From Akkermansia muciniphila (GTDB lineage: Bacteria; Verrucomicrobiota; Verrucomicrobiia; Verrucomicrobiales; V1-33), in assembly GCA_945900785.1 (NCBI GenBank), contig CAMDJM010000005.1, positions 31,866 to 95,865 on the forward strand: a stretch of 64,000 nucleotides of DNA. The letters run 5' to 3'. The notes under the pieces are model-generated. The model was not told the DNA's origin. It made no database searches and saw only the letters and a list, made by a program, of their open reading frames with translations. The translations under genes and the position numbers were made by a program. Within the stretch, counting starts at the first letter, position 1, and the number at the start of each line of letters is the position of its first letter. Of the stretch, positions 18,443 to 27,970 are shown one piece after another.

Positions 18443-20950
18443 ATGACGATCTCCCCTTCCGACTACGAAAAGCCCGGCACCTTCTACCTCGGCCGGGAAT
18501 ATGATATCAGCACCAAAACCACCGAGGAAAAACTCGTCCTCTACGACTCCAAGGACCTCGTCACCCACGGCGTCGTCCTCGGCATGACGGGCAGCGGGAA
18601 GACCGGCCTCTGCTTCGCCCTCCTGGAGGAGGCTGCCATGGATAACATCCCGGCCATCATCATCGACCCCAAAGGCGACCTCTCCAATTTTCTCCTCACC
18701 TTCCCCGAACTCACCGGCGACTCCTTCCGCCCCTGGATCAACGAGGAAGACGCCGCCAAAAAAGGGAAAACCCCTGACGAATTCGCCGCCGGCCAAGCCG
18801 CCATGTGGGAGAACGGCCTCGGCGAATGGGGCCAATCCGCCGCCCGCATCAGGACCCTGCGCGAGACCGTCGATATCAACATCTTTACCCCCGGCAGCAA
18901 CGCCGGCATTCCCGTTAGCATCCTCGCCTCCCTCGGCGCTCCGGACTTCGAAATCATCGACGACAACGAACTCTTTTCCGAGCGCATCGAGACCACCACC
19001 AGCTCCATTCTGGGCCTCATCGGCATCACCGCCGATCCCATCAACAGCCGCGACCACATCCTCCTCTCCAACATCTTCAACCACAGTTGGCGGGCCGGGG
19101 AAAACCTGGACCTTGAGAAGATCATCAACTACGTCCAGACCCCGCCCTTCGCCAAAGTCGGAGCCCTCGACCTCGAAGCCTTCTATCCGGAAAAGAAGCG
19201 CTCCGAACTCGCCATGGGTATCAATAACTTGCTCGCCAGCCCCGGATTCAGCACGTGGCTCACCGGGGAAGCCCTCGACATCAAGCGCATGCTCCACACC
19301 CCGGAGGGCAAGCCCCGCGTCAGCATCTTCAGCATCGCCCACCTCAACGACAGCGAGCGCATGTTCTTCGTCTCCCTCATTCTCAATCAAATGGTAGGAT
19401 GGATGCGCAGCCAGAGCGGCACCACCAGCCTCCGCGCCTTGTTATACATGGACGAAATCTACGGCTACCTCCCCCCCATCGCCAATCCCCCTTCCAAAAA
19501 ACCCCTCATGATTCTCCTCAAGCAATCCCGCGCCTTTGGCCTCGGACTGCTCCTCGCCACCCAAAACCCCGTCGATCTCGACTACAAAGCCCTTTCCAAC
19601 ATCGGCACCTGGTTCCTCGGCCGCCTCCAGACCGAGAGGGACAAAGCCCGCGTCCTCGACGGACTCGAAGGCGCCGCCTCCTCCCAGGGCAGCAAGTTCG
19701 ACCGCAGCAGCCTGGAGAAAATGCTCTCCTCCCTCGGCAACCGCATCTTCCTCATGAACAACGTCCACGAGGACTCCCCCTGCGTTTTCCAGGTCCGTTG
19801 GGTCATGTCCTACCTCCGCGGCCCCCTCACCCGCACCCAGATCAAAAAACTCATGGACCCCAAGCGGGCCGCCTTCACCGGCACGCCTGTCTCAAATCCT
19901 CAATCCCAAATCTCAAATCCCGCACCAGCAGCGTCTTCTCCATCAACCATCCACCAACCCCCATCAACCCCTGCCACCTCTCCCGCCAGCGGCCGTCCCG
20001 GACTCCCTTCGACCGTCAACGAATTTTTCTATCCCGTCACCAGCCCCAGCGCCCAGGCCATGCCCATGGTCTACCTCCCCGCCATCCTGCGCTCCGCTGA
20101 AATGACCTTCTCCGACGCCCCCAAAGACGTCTTCGTCATGCGGCGGCTCAGCCTCCTCAGCAAACTCAGCGAAGACATGATCACCCTCGACGCCGCCAAC
20201 GCCATCCGCAGCCGTCTCGACGCCTCCGTCCTCAGCCGCGAACCCGTCCCGGGCCCCGTCACCTACGCCGCCGTCCCCCCCTTCGCCCTCAAAGCCAGCA
20301 CCTACACCGCCGCCCGCGACCAGGCCGTCGACTGGCTCTTCGCCAACGAAACCATCGGCCTCTCCTACTGCGAAAAGTATAACATCTATAGCAAACCTGG
20401 CGAACCCGAAGTCGACTTCCGCCTCCGCCTCCAGCACCGCGCCAAGGAAGAGCGCGACCGCGAACTCGAAGACCTCCGCCAAAAGTATCAGGGCGACTAT
20501 CAAAAACTCGGAGCCGCCGCCGCCAAAGCCCAGGCCACCATGGAACGCGAAGCCGCCCAGGCCCGCAGCGCCAAAATCACCACCGTCGTCAACATCGGCC
20601 AAACCATCCTCGGTGCCCTCTTTGGCCGCAAAGCCCTCAGCCGCACCACCATCAGCAAAACCAGCACCGCCGCCCGCAGCGCCGGGCGCGCCTTCGAACA
20701 GCACGGCGACGTCAGCCGCGCCGGGGCCAAACTCGAAGACATCGAAGGCGAAATGGTCGCCCTCAAAAACCGCATGGACCACGAAATGGAAGCCATCCGC
20801 CTCGCCGCCGATCCTGACCACCTCCAGTTCACCAATGCCCCCATCCGCGCCCTCAAAAAGAACATCGCCATCAACGCCTTCGGCCTCGCCTGGCTCCCCT
20901 ACTATCAAACCGGCACCGGCTCCCTCGAACCCGCCTGGGACGAATCCTGA
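18443..20950 (+). CDS. HerA/VirB4-like ATPase (DUF87/DUF853 type)
   Basis: GMTGSGKTGLCFALLEE, IIIDPKGDLSNF, LLYMDEIYGYLPP, LLLATQNPVDLDYKALSN. Confidence 0.85.
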   Translation: MTISPSDYEKPGTFYLGREYDISTKTTEEKLVLYDSKDLVTHGVVLGMTGSGKTGLCFALLEEAAMDNIPAIIIDPKGDLSNFLLTFPELTGDSFRPWINEEDAAKKGKTPDEFAAGQAAMWENGLGEWGQSAARIRTLRETVDINIFTPGSNAGIPVSILASLGAPDFEIIDDNELFSERIETTTSSILGLIGITADPINSRDHILLSNIFNHSWRAGENLDLEKIINYVQTPPFAKVGALDLEAFYPEKKRSELAMGINNLLASPGFSTWLTGEALDIKRMLHTPEGKPRVSIFSIAHLNDSERMFFVSLILNQMVGWMRSQSGTTSLRALLYMDEIYGYLPPIANPPSKKPLMILLKQSRAFGLGLLLATQNPVDLDYKALSNIGTWFLGRLQTERDKARVLDGLEGAASSQGSKFDRSSLEKMLSSLGNRIFLMNNVHEDSPCVFQVRWVMSYLRGPLTRTQIKKLMDPKRAAFTGTPVSNPQSQISNPAPAASSPSTIHQPPSTPATSPASGRPGLPSTVNEFFYPVTSPSAQAMPMVYLPAILRSAEMTFSDAPKDVFVMRRLSLLSKLSEDMITLDAANAIRSRLDASVLSREPVPGPVTYAAVPPFALKASTYTAARDQAVDWLFANETIGLSYCEKYNIYSKPGEPEVDFRLRLQHRAKEERDRELEDLRQKYQGDYQKLGAAAAKAQATMEREAAQARSAKITTVVNIGQTILGALFGRKALSRTTISKTSTAARSAGRAFEQHGDVSRAGAKLEDIEGEMVALKNRMDHEMEAIRLAADPDHLQFTNAPIRALKKNIAINAFGLAWLPYYQTGTGSLEPAWDES

Positions 20951-20985
20951 AAACAGGCCCGGCTCCCACCGCGTAATTTGCAGGA

Positions 20986-21603
20986 ATGTGCAACACCTAC
21001 ACCTTGCGGAGGGACTTCGTGAAGACCCGCTGGAAGGGTGGCAAATGGAATCCCGGCAAGCTCCAATTCAGCCAACTGGAGCATGGCGAAACATGGATCA
21101 TCCGTCCTACCCGCCCAGCCCCGGTCTTCCTTCAGGACGAAACCTGCCGCCTGATGCGATGGGGATTTGTGCGGCCCTGGGCCAAGGCCATCAACAATGC
21201 CCGGTTGGAAAAAGCCCATTCCCCCATGTGGCAGGAGGCTTTTGAAAAACGCCGCTGCCTGATCCCGATGAGCGGCTGGTATGAATTCACCGGCCCCACC
21301 GGCAACATGACTGCCCACCTGCTGGACGGAGCCGGGGATGAGCTATTGCTGGCGGCTGGCCTATGGGAACAGAGCCCGGAGTGGGGTGAGTGCTATACCA
21401 TGCTCATGACGGAATCCGAAGGCGTGATGAAGGAAATCCATACCCGCATGCCCATCATCCTTTCCCTGGAAGACGGGGAACAGTTCCTGGCCGGAAACGC
21501 AGGCAGCCGCGTCCAGCCTTCCAGGATCGCCGTGCGCTCAAAAATCGTCCCCAGCCCGCTCAAAAAATCCCGGTCAGGCTATGTCCAGGAGGACCTCTTT
21601 TAG
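20986..21603 (+). CDS. SRAP domain protein (YedK/HMCES family)
   Basis: Cys2 start MCNTYTL, MRWGFVRPW, NARLEKAHSPMWQEAFEKRRCLIPMSGWYEF, HTRMPIIL. Confidence 0.93.
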   Translation: MCNTYTLRRDFVKTRWKGGKWNPGKLQFSQLEHGETWIIRPTRPAPVFLQDETCRLMRWGFVRPWAKAINNARLEKAHSPMWQEAFEKRRCLIPMSGWYEFTGPTGNMTAHLLDGAGDELLLAAGLWEQSPEWGECYTMLMTESEGVMKEIHTRMPIILSLEDGEQFLAGNAGSRVQPSRIAVRSKIVPSPLKKSRSGYVQEDLF

Positions 21604-21611
21604 GCAACCCC

Positions 21612-22322
21612 TCAACTGATCAACAGCAATCGCGGGGGATCGCCCGGCAGGGTGTCCGGAGCCCGGTGGATGCAGGGCGGCACCGGGCTGCCAGGATACT
21701 GCACCGCGATGCGCCAGAGGTTCCCCTGGCCAAAACCAAACGGCTGGGCACCATCCACCGGAGCATAGTGCAGATCATAACAGCATTCCTCAAGGTAGAT
21801 GAGGAACGCCCTGTCATCCTGGCCACCAAACTCCTCCAGCAGGGCCGCCCGGGTTTCTGGCAGGTCCACCCGGCGGCAAGCCTGGTCATGGCGCAGACCT
21901 TCGCTGGAAGGGCCAAAGTAAGTGCAAAGCCAGGTATCCGCCCGGGCGGTGGCGCTATCAGCATGAAAGGAATAGACATCTGTGCGGACTGCTCCGGGCT
22001 CTTCCTCCCTGGGATAGCTGGCGATGCAATCAAGGATAGGATCCAGACCATGATCGCGGAGCAGCTGCTGGTCTTCCAGCAAAACCTCCACGGCTGCCTT
22101 GCCCTGTTCACTGAGCGGCAGCGCCCGGAGGGTGGCTTCATCCAAGGTATCAATGCCATCCCGCACCTGCAGGTGCTGGACGACCTCCGCAAAATCCCCC
22201 GGCAAATCCCGCTGCCAGCACAGGGCATTGACCCCATCGGCAAATTCCGTCCCGATCAATTCCTCAAAGCTCCGCACCACTTTGATGCGGGGATAATCAG
22301 GAGGGACAATATTCGGGGCCAT
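21612..22322 (-). CDS. hypothetical protein, possibly DUF1826
   Basis: NALCWQRDLPGDFAEVV...FHADSATARADTWLCTYFGPSSEGL. Confidence 0.6.
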   Translation of the reverse strand: MAPNIVPPDYPRIKVVRSFEELIGTEFADGVNALCWQRDLPGDFAEVVQHLQVRDGIDTLDEATLRALPLSEQGKAAVEVLLEDQQLLRDHGLDPILDCIASYPREEEPGAVRTDVYSFHADSATARADTWLCTYFGPSSEGLRHDQACRRVDLPETRAALLEEFGGQDDRAFLIYLEECCYDLHYAPVDGAQPFGFGQGNLWRIAVQYPGSPVPPCIHRAPDTLPGDPPRLLLIS

Positions 22323-22638
22323 TCCTGATCTTAAAGTGATCCAGTGTGGAGTTGAACGGGGAATTTTTGGAAAACCCAGCGTGCTGCGACATCTCCGTGA
22401 GTTTCCGGATTAGGGCCGTGTTGCGCGCTTCCTCCTCCGCAAGCTCCTTCATTGAGGCGGACGACAAGCTGCCAGTCCCAGTTTTTGAGAAAAGCGGCTC
22501 GGCTTTGTAGCGGTGATTGTTCGCCAGCACCTCCTCCAGCAGGTCCTCCGCCGTCACCTGTTCCAGTAGATCCAGTCGCAGTTTCGTGGCGCATAAAATG
22601 GCATGTTGAGTAGTGCGTGGCAAGCCGTCAAGTTCCAA
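22297..22638 (-). CDS. hypothetical short protein
   Basis: ORF only; no recognised domain. Confidence 0.25.
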   Translation of the reverse strand: MELDGLPRTTQHAILCATKLRLDLLEQVTAEDLLEEVLANNHRYKAEPLFSKTGTGSLSSASMKELAEEEARNTALIRKLTEMSQHAGFSKNSPFNSTLDHFKIRNGPEYCPS

Positions 22639-22780
22639 GGCTGCATTTCTCTACTTGGTAAGTAAAATGACGGGGCACGGATGGCAGGAGGATGACATCA
22701 CCCCGGGTGGATGAGGGAATGGCTGCGGCATTTCCTTCTGGATAAATGCGGCCCATCCCCTACGTATTCCCCATCCAAAC

Positions 22781-23626
22781 ATGAAAAACATCCTGTCCGT
22801 TACTCTGCCTGTCACCCTCACCTGCTTCGCTGCCGTTACCTTTCTGGCCACCGGCCAGGATTCCTCCCCTGCCCCGAAGCCCCTGAAAGCCCTCCTCGTC
22901 ATCGGAGGCTGCTGCCATGACTATGCCAAGCAAAAGGAGATCCTCAAGGCTGGCCTTGAGGAGCGCGTCAATCTCACCGTGGACATCTGCTACTCTGCGG
23001 ATAAGGGCACCAAAGCAACCTTCACCTGCTACGACAAGCCCAACTGGGCGGAAGGCTATGACGTCATCATCCACGACGAATGTTCTGCGGACATTAAGGA
23101 CCTGGCGGTGGTGAACCGCATTCTGGATGCCCACCGCAATGGCACCCCAGGAGTGAATCTGCACTGCGCCATGCACTCCTACCGGACGGCGGCGGACGTG
23201 GGCAAACCTGCTGAGGCCGGCACCAACGATGCCCTTTGGTTTGACTATCTGGGCCTGCAATCCAGCAGCCATGGCAGGCAGGCCCCCATCTCCATCACTT
23301 ACGCCAGCCTCCCGGCTCTCACCGGCCTGACCAACTGGACCACGATCAACGAGGAACTCTACAACAACGTCAAGGTCCACGGGGACAGCATTATCGTCGC
23401 CAAGGGCAAACAGGACAACCAGGAAACCGTCGTCGCCTGGGCTCACGAATACGGCGCTAAAAAAACCAAGGTCTTTTCCACCACCATTGGCCACAACAAC
23501 GAAACCGTGGCCGACCCGAAATACCTTGACCTCGTCGCCCGCGGTCTCCTCTGGACCACCGGCCGCCTGACTGAAAACGGCCAGCCCAGCCCCGGCTATG
23601 GTCCGGCAAAGGCCCCGGTCAAATAA
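22781..23626 (+). CDS. ThuA-domain protein
   Basis: signal peptide; ALLVIGGCCHDYAKQKEIL, GVNLHCAMHSYR, WAHEYGAKKTKVFSTTIGHNNET. Confidence 0.88.
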   Translation: MKNILSVTLPVTLTCFAAVTFLATGQDSSPAPKPLKALLVIGGCCHDYAKQKEILKAGLEERVNLTVDICYSADKGTKATFTCYDKPNWAEGYDVIIHDECSADIKDLAVVNRILDAHRNGTPGVNLHCAMHSYRTAADVGKPAEAGTNDALWFDYLGLQSSSHGRQAPISITYASLPALTGLTNWTTINEELYNNVKVHGDSIIVAKGKQDNQETVVAWAHEYGAKKTKVFSTTIGHNNETVADPKYLDLVARGLLWTTGRLTENGQPSPGYGPAKAPVK

Positions 23627-23654
23627 GCGCAAGCCACCGCGCTTCGAGGTCCCG

Positions 23655-23692
23655 AAAAGCAGCCTGGCCCCTCCGCCAGGCTGCTTTTTTTG
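23655..23692 (+). terminator. Rho-independent terminator after the thuA-like gene
   Basis: aaaagcagcctggc-ccctcc-gccaggctgctttttttg. Confidence 0.92.
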
Positions 23693-23859
23693 TATCACTG
23701 CGGAAAACCCATCCATGCGCGCACGGTCCGGGCACTTCCGGGGGCAGGTTTTCCCCCAGGCCCAGAGCGCATGCCTCCCGGATTGCCTGAGTGGAACGCA
23801 ATTGCATCCTTTTCCCCATCGCTTAAAGCATCGCATTCCGCACCCGTTTCCTCCCCTAA

Positions 23860-25446
23860 ATGACCCGAGCCATCCTCACCGCCTCCGCCGCCCTCGCCTG
23901 CTGCTCCTCCGTCATGGCTGATGACTTTTCCTTCGAAACCGTCCGCTCCCTTGCTAAAGACCGCGCGGCGGTTCCCTTCGTGGCTCCGGCGGATGACCTC
24001 GCGGATTTCTGGAAAAACCTGACTTATGACCAGCACCGCGACATCCGCTTCAAAATGAACGAAGGCCTTTGGGCCATCGGCAAAAAACCCTTCTCCATCG
24101 ACTTCTTCCACCCTGGCTGGACCGCGAAAAAATCGGTCAAAATCTACGAAGTCAACGGAGCCGAAGCCAAACCCCTGTTCTTTGACCGCAGCCTGTTCGA
24201 CTACGGCAAACAACAAATTCCCAACGGCATCCCTGCCCCTCCTGGCTACGCCGGCTGGCGGGCCCGCACCCACCTGAACTCCGCAGACTACATGGACGAA
24301 TTTCTCGTCTTTCTCGGGGCCAGTTATTTCCGCAGCATCCCCGCCAAAGCCCCCTACGGTCTCTCGGCCCGCGCCATCTCCCTCAACAGCGGCCTGCCCG
24401 GGGTGGAGGAGGAATTCCCTGACTTCCAATCCTTCTGGCTCAACACCCCGCAGCCGGAGGACAAATCCCTCACCACCTGGGCGCTCCTGGATGGCCCTGG
24501 CGTCTCCGGGGCCTATCAATTCATCGTGACCCCCGGCACAGAAACCGTGATGGAAATCGAAGCTGAAATCACCCTGCGCCAGCCCGTCCAGCAGCTCGGC
24601 CTGGCCCCGTTTTCCAGCATGTTCTGGTTCGGCGAACTGACCCATCCGCGGGCCTACGACTTCCGTCCGGAGGTGCATGACAGCGATGGTCTGCTGATGG
24701 AATTGAGCACGGGGGCGAAACACTTCCGGCCCCTTGACCACACCCCGGACCAATTCCGGCACTGCGTTTTCACCCTCGAAAAGCCCCAAGCGTGGTCTCT
24801 CGTCCAGCGCGACCGCTCCTTCACGTCCTATCAGGACGTTGAAGCCCACTATCACGACCGGCCCAGCGTCCGTGTCGAACCCCTCGAAGGCTTTGACAAG
24901 GGCCAGCTCCACCTGATCGAAATGCCCACCAACGATGAGACCAACGACAATGTCATCCTCGTCTTCGAACCCGATCCCAAACCGGAAATTGGCAAGCCCT
25001 TCCATTATAAATACCGCCTGATCTGGCAGCGCGATCCCGCCCCCTCCGGTCTCTTCGCCGTCAAGGACACCCGCTACGGTCACCCCGTCCAAAAGCCCGG
25101 CCAGCTTCTCTTCACCATCGACTTCGCCAAACCCCTCGTCCCCGAAAAAAAGGTGGGCGACCCGAAATGGGACGATATCACCGGTTTCATGCCCGTCGTC
25201 ACCACCAATAATCCCGCTGTCAAAATCCTCCACGCTGACATTACAGACCTCAGCATGGCCAACGTCGACAGCCTGCCCTTGGAAATGGGCCGCAGCCCCG
25301 GGGTCCACATGCCCCAGGTGCTCCGCGCCTTCTTCGTGCTTGAACCCCCGGCTGACCTCCGCGACATCGACCTTACCTGCGAACTGCAAAACGCCGCAGG
25401 CAAAGCCATCAGCGAACGCTGGCTCTACCTCTGGAAAAAACCCTGA
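23860..25446 (+). CDS. opgG: periplasmic glucan biosynthesis protein (MdoG/OpgG)
   Basis: FSFETVRSLAKDRAAVPFV, DQHRDIRFKMNEGLW, IDFFHPGW, FLGASYFRSIPAKAPYGLSARAISLN. Confidence 0.93.
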   Translation: MTRAILTASAALACCSSVMADDFSFETVRSLAKDRAAVPFVAPADDLADFWKNLTYDQHRDIRFKMNEGLWAIGKKPFSIDFFHPGWTAKKSVKIYEVNGAEAKPLFFDRSLFDYGKQQIPNGIPAPPGYAGWRARTHLNSADYMDEFLVFLGASYFRSIPAKAPYGLSARAISLNSGLPGVEEEFPDFQSFWLNTPQPEDKSLTTWALLDGPGVSGAYQFIVTPGTETVMEIEAEITLRQPVQQLGLAPFSSMFWFGELTHPRAYDFRPEVHDSDGLLMELSTGAKHFRPLDHTPDQFRHCVFTLEKPQAWSLVQRDRSFTSYQDVEAHYHDRPSVRVEPLEGFDKGQLHLIEMPTNDETNDNVILVFEPDPKPEIGKPFHYKYRLIWQRDPAPSGLFAVKDTRYGHPVQKPGQLLFTIDFAKPLVPEKKVGDPKWDDITGFMPVVTTNNPAVKILHADITDLSMANVDSLPLEMGRSPGVHMPQVLRAFFVLEPPADLRDIDLTCELQNAAGKAISERWLYLWKKP

Positions 25447-25499
25447 AGCCCGCTCCACCGCCCACCGCCCACTGCCACGAGTCCCCGGATTTTTTCCCG

Positions 25500-26735
25500 A
25501 TGCCTGAGCCCCAGCTACCCACCGCCGCCCCGGCGTCCCTGCCTCATCTGGTCAGCTTGTGCGGCACCTGGCTCAAGCCGGAGATGCAAAGCCTCTATCG
25601 GCAGGTGATCCATCTGAGGCGCTATCAGAATACTGTTCTCACTGAGCAGATTCAGAATGCCGGGCGGTTTCCCTTTGAACCGGTGCTGCTGATGGAGCGC
25701 CAGCCCCGGCCCCGGCCCAAGGGCAACTTCATCCTCCGGTTTTGGTATAAACACATCGTCAAGCATTGGCCGCCGCCCCGCGCTATCACCCGCTGTGCGG
25801 AATTCTTCCCTTACAATCTCCCCGGCCTGCTCCGCAGTTGCCGGACCGATCTCGTTCACGTCTACTACGGCCACAAAGCCGTCAAATATCTCGACATGAT
25901 CAAAGCCTGGGGCGGCCCCTTCCTCGTTTCCTTTCACGGCGTGGATGTGGTCAAATTTACCAGCGACCCCGCCTACGTGGAAAACCTCCAACGCGTTTTT
26001 ACGGAAGCCCGCCTCATCCTCGCGCGCAGCCAATCCCTCCTTGATGGCCTGAAAGCCCTCGGCTGCCCGCCGGAAAAACTGCGGCTGAACTACACCCCCA
26101 TCCCCCTCGACGCTTTTCCCGCCAGCGTCCGAACCGAGCCCCCCAACGGCTCCTGGCGCATCGTCCAGGCCTGCCGCCTCATTCCCAAAAAAGGCCTCTT
26201 CACCACCTTGGAAGCCCTCCGCCTCGTCGTCCCCCACTATCCCAAGCTCAAATTCCTGCTCTGCGGCACGGGGCCTATCCGGAATGACTTCCTCAAAAAA
26301 CGCGACGCCCTTGGCCTCACGGATAACATCGAAGTCCCCGGTTGGATGGACCAGCCCCGCCTCCTCAGCCAATACCAGCGCGCCCACCTTTTCCTACACC
26401 CCAGCGAACTCACGGACACCTCCGACCAGGAAGGCATTCCCAATTCCATGCTCGAAGCCATGGCTTCCGGACTTCCGGTGATCGCCACCCATCACGGCGG
26501 CATCCCCGAAGCCGTGACTCATGGACTCGATGGCCTCCTTGTCCCCGAGCGCTCCCCGCAGCAACTTGCCGAAGCTATCCTGACTCTCCTGGGCGACCCT
26601 GCGCTCCTCACGCGACTCTCCACGGCGGCCCCGCAAACCGTCCGCGCCCGCTTTGGCCTGGAAGCCAGCATCAGCCGGCTGGAAGACTGCTACGACGAAG
26701 CCCTCACCGGAAAATCCCGCGAAACAGGAAACTGA
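25500..26735 (+). CDS. GT4-family glycosyltransferase
   Basis: VSFHGVDV, CRLIPKKGLFTTLEAL, EGIPNSMLEAMASGLPVIATHHGGIPEAV. Confidence 0.92.
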   Translation: MPEPQLPTAAPASLPHLVSLCGTWLKPEMQSLYRQVIHLRRYQNTVLTEQIQNAGRFPFEPVLLMERQPRPRPKGNFILRFWYKHIVKHWPPPRAITRCAEFFPYNLPGLLRSCRTDLVHVYYGHKAVKYLDMIKAWGGPFLVSFHGVDVVKFTSDPAYVENLQRVFTEARLILARSQSLLDGLKALGCPPEKLRLNYTPIPLDAFPASVRTEPPNGSWRIVQACRLIPKKGLFTTLEALRLVVPHYPKLKFLLCGTGPIRNDFLKKRDALGLTDNIEVPGWMDQPRLLSQYQRAHLFLHPSELTDTSDQEGIPNSMLEAMASGLPVIATHHGGIPEAVTHGLDGLLVPERSPQQLAEAILTLLGDPALLTRLSTAAPQTVRARFGLEASISRLEDCYDEALTGKSRETGN

Positions 26736-26776
26736 GGTCCGGCGTTTCCGCCCCTTGGGCATGATCGTGATCGCGG

Positions 26777-26797
26777 ACTGCGGGCAAGGCCCGCAGT
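26777..26797. repeat. palindrome actgcgggc-aag-gcccgcagt
   Basis: perfect 9-bp stem. Confidence 0.75.
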
Positions 26798-26873
26798 GCT
26801 GGGGATTCCTCAACGTCATTCCCTGAAGCCTGCGGAACCCCGGGCATCCCTCCCGCAACCTTGATGAACAGGA

Positions 26874-27110
26874 TCAGGACAAATCCGCCTGCACAACCGA
26901 CCGGCGCTCCCGGTTCCCCAGCAGGCGGGCCTGTTTGACGACCGCCTCAACCCCTTCCTCGAAGCGGTAGCTCGCACAATTCGGGCAAGTGTGCGTCTTC
27001 ATGAGAACGATGGAATCGCAGCCTTGGCAAATCTTGTAATTTGACGGGTTTTTAATGATCTTGTCCGCCTGTTTGGCGCGGTCAGGGGGGGAATCAGCAA
27101 GAGTTGACAT
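26874..27110 (-). CDS. small zinc-ribbon protein
   Basis: ICQGCDSIVLMKTHTCPNCASYRF. Confidence 0.7.
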   Translation of the reverse strand: MSTLADSPPDRAKQADKIIKNPSNYKICQGCDSIVLMKTHTCPNCASYRFEEGVEAVVKQARLLGNRERRSVVQADLS

Positions 27111-27331
27111 TTCGGTGACAGTATCGCCGCAGGAGCCGGAAATTCAACTTTTTTCCCATGGGACCATAAACTTCCGCAGGATTGAGCGGCCGGCAGGGGA
27201 TGGCTTTCGCATTATGGCTGCTGCTGGTTTTCTGGATGATGGGATCCGAAGCCGGAAACCTCCTGGTTTTTAACTGATTCTGGAAACCCATGCGGGGATA
27301 GCACCGCCTGCCGATTTCATGCCCCTCCGCT

Positions 27332-27826
27332 TCAAGCCCAGCGGCGCAAGGCCGCACGCAGCATGCCCGCCCCGCCAGCAGCAAAGAGCAGCGGCCACCA
27401 CAGGGTGTAGTATGCGGCCTTGGTGGAATGCTCCAGCACCGCATCGGACGGGTTCGCCGGATTGACCAGCGCCGGCACCTCCGTTCCAGGCGCATAACGG
27501 GCGGCGGTCGCCTCGGCCTTTTCCCGGTGAGGGCTGGGCCCTTCGATCCGGCGCACTTTGCTGCCATGATACACCTGACCTTCAAACTTATAACGATACT
27601 CCACTTCCGCCTGCCATTTCTCCGGGTCATTCTCGCTGAATTTCGACGTATTCACCCCGGAAACCAGCACGGTTGCGGGCACCGGCGTCCACTGCCGGGT
27701 GATCATCGCCCGCTCCCCCGCCTGCCAGAGCCACCAGGTAAAGGCCAGGCCCAGAGCAATCAAAAACACGCCCACCGATCCCAAAAACCACCGGGCGGGC
27801 ACAGAAGTAGGGGTCGCAGCAATCAT
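27332..27826 (-). CDS. DUF3592-like membrane protein
   Basis: two TM segments flanking WTPVPATVLVSGV...VEYRYKFEGQVYHGSKVRR...YAPGTEVPALVNPANPSDAVLE. Confidence 0.75.
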   Translation of the reverse strand: MIAATPTSVPARWFLGSVGVFLIALGLAFTWWLWQAGERAMITRQWTPVPATVLVSGVNTSKFSENDPEKWQAEVEYRYKFEGQVYHGSKVRRIEGPSPHREKAEATAARYAPGTEVPALVNPANPSDAVLEHSTKAAYYTLWWPLLFAAGGAGMLRAALRRWA

Positions 27827-27970
27827 TGGAACAGACACTCCCGCACAAGCCGGGAGCACAAGAAAGGGGATTTCCCGAGCTACGCGGCAAAGGCGGCAAA
27901 GGCCTTCTGAAACAAGGCACTTTGGACTTTTCGCGGAATATCCCCATCCGGCGGCACGTAGGATTCTGCG

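Noticed and set aside
23695-25458. 587-aa minus ORF
   Set aside because: Antisense shadow of opgG.
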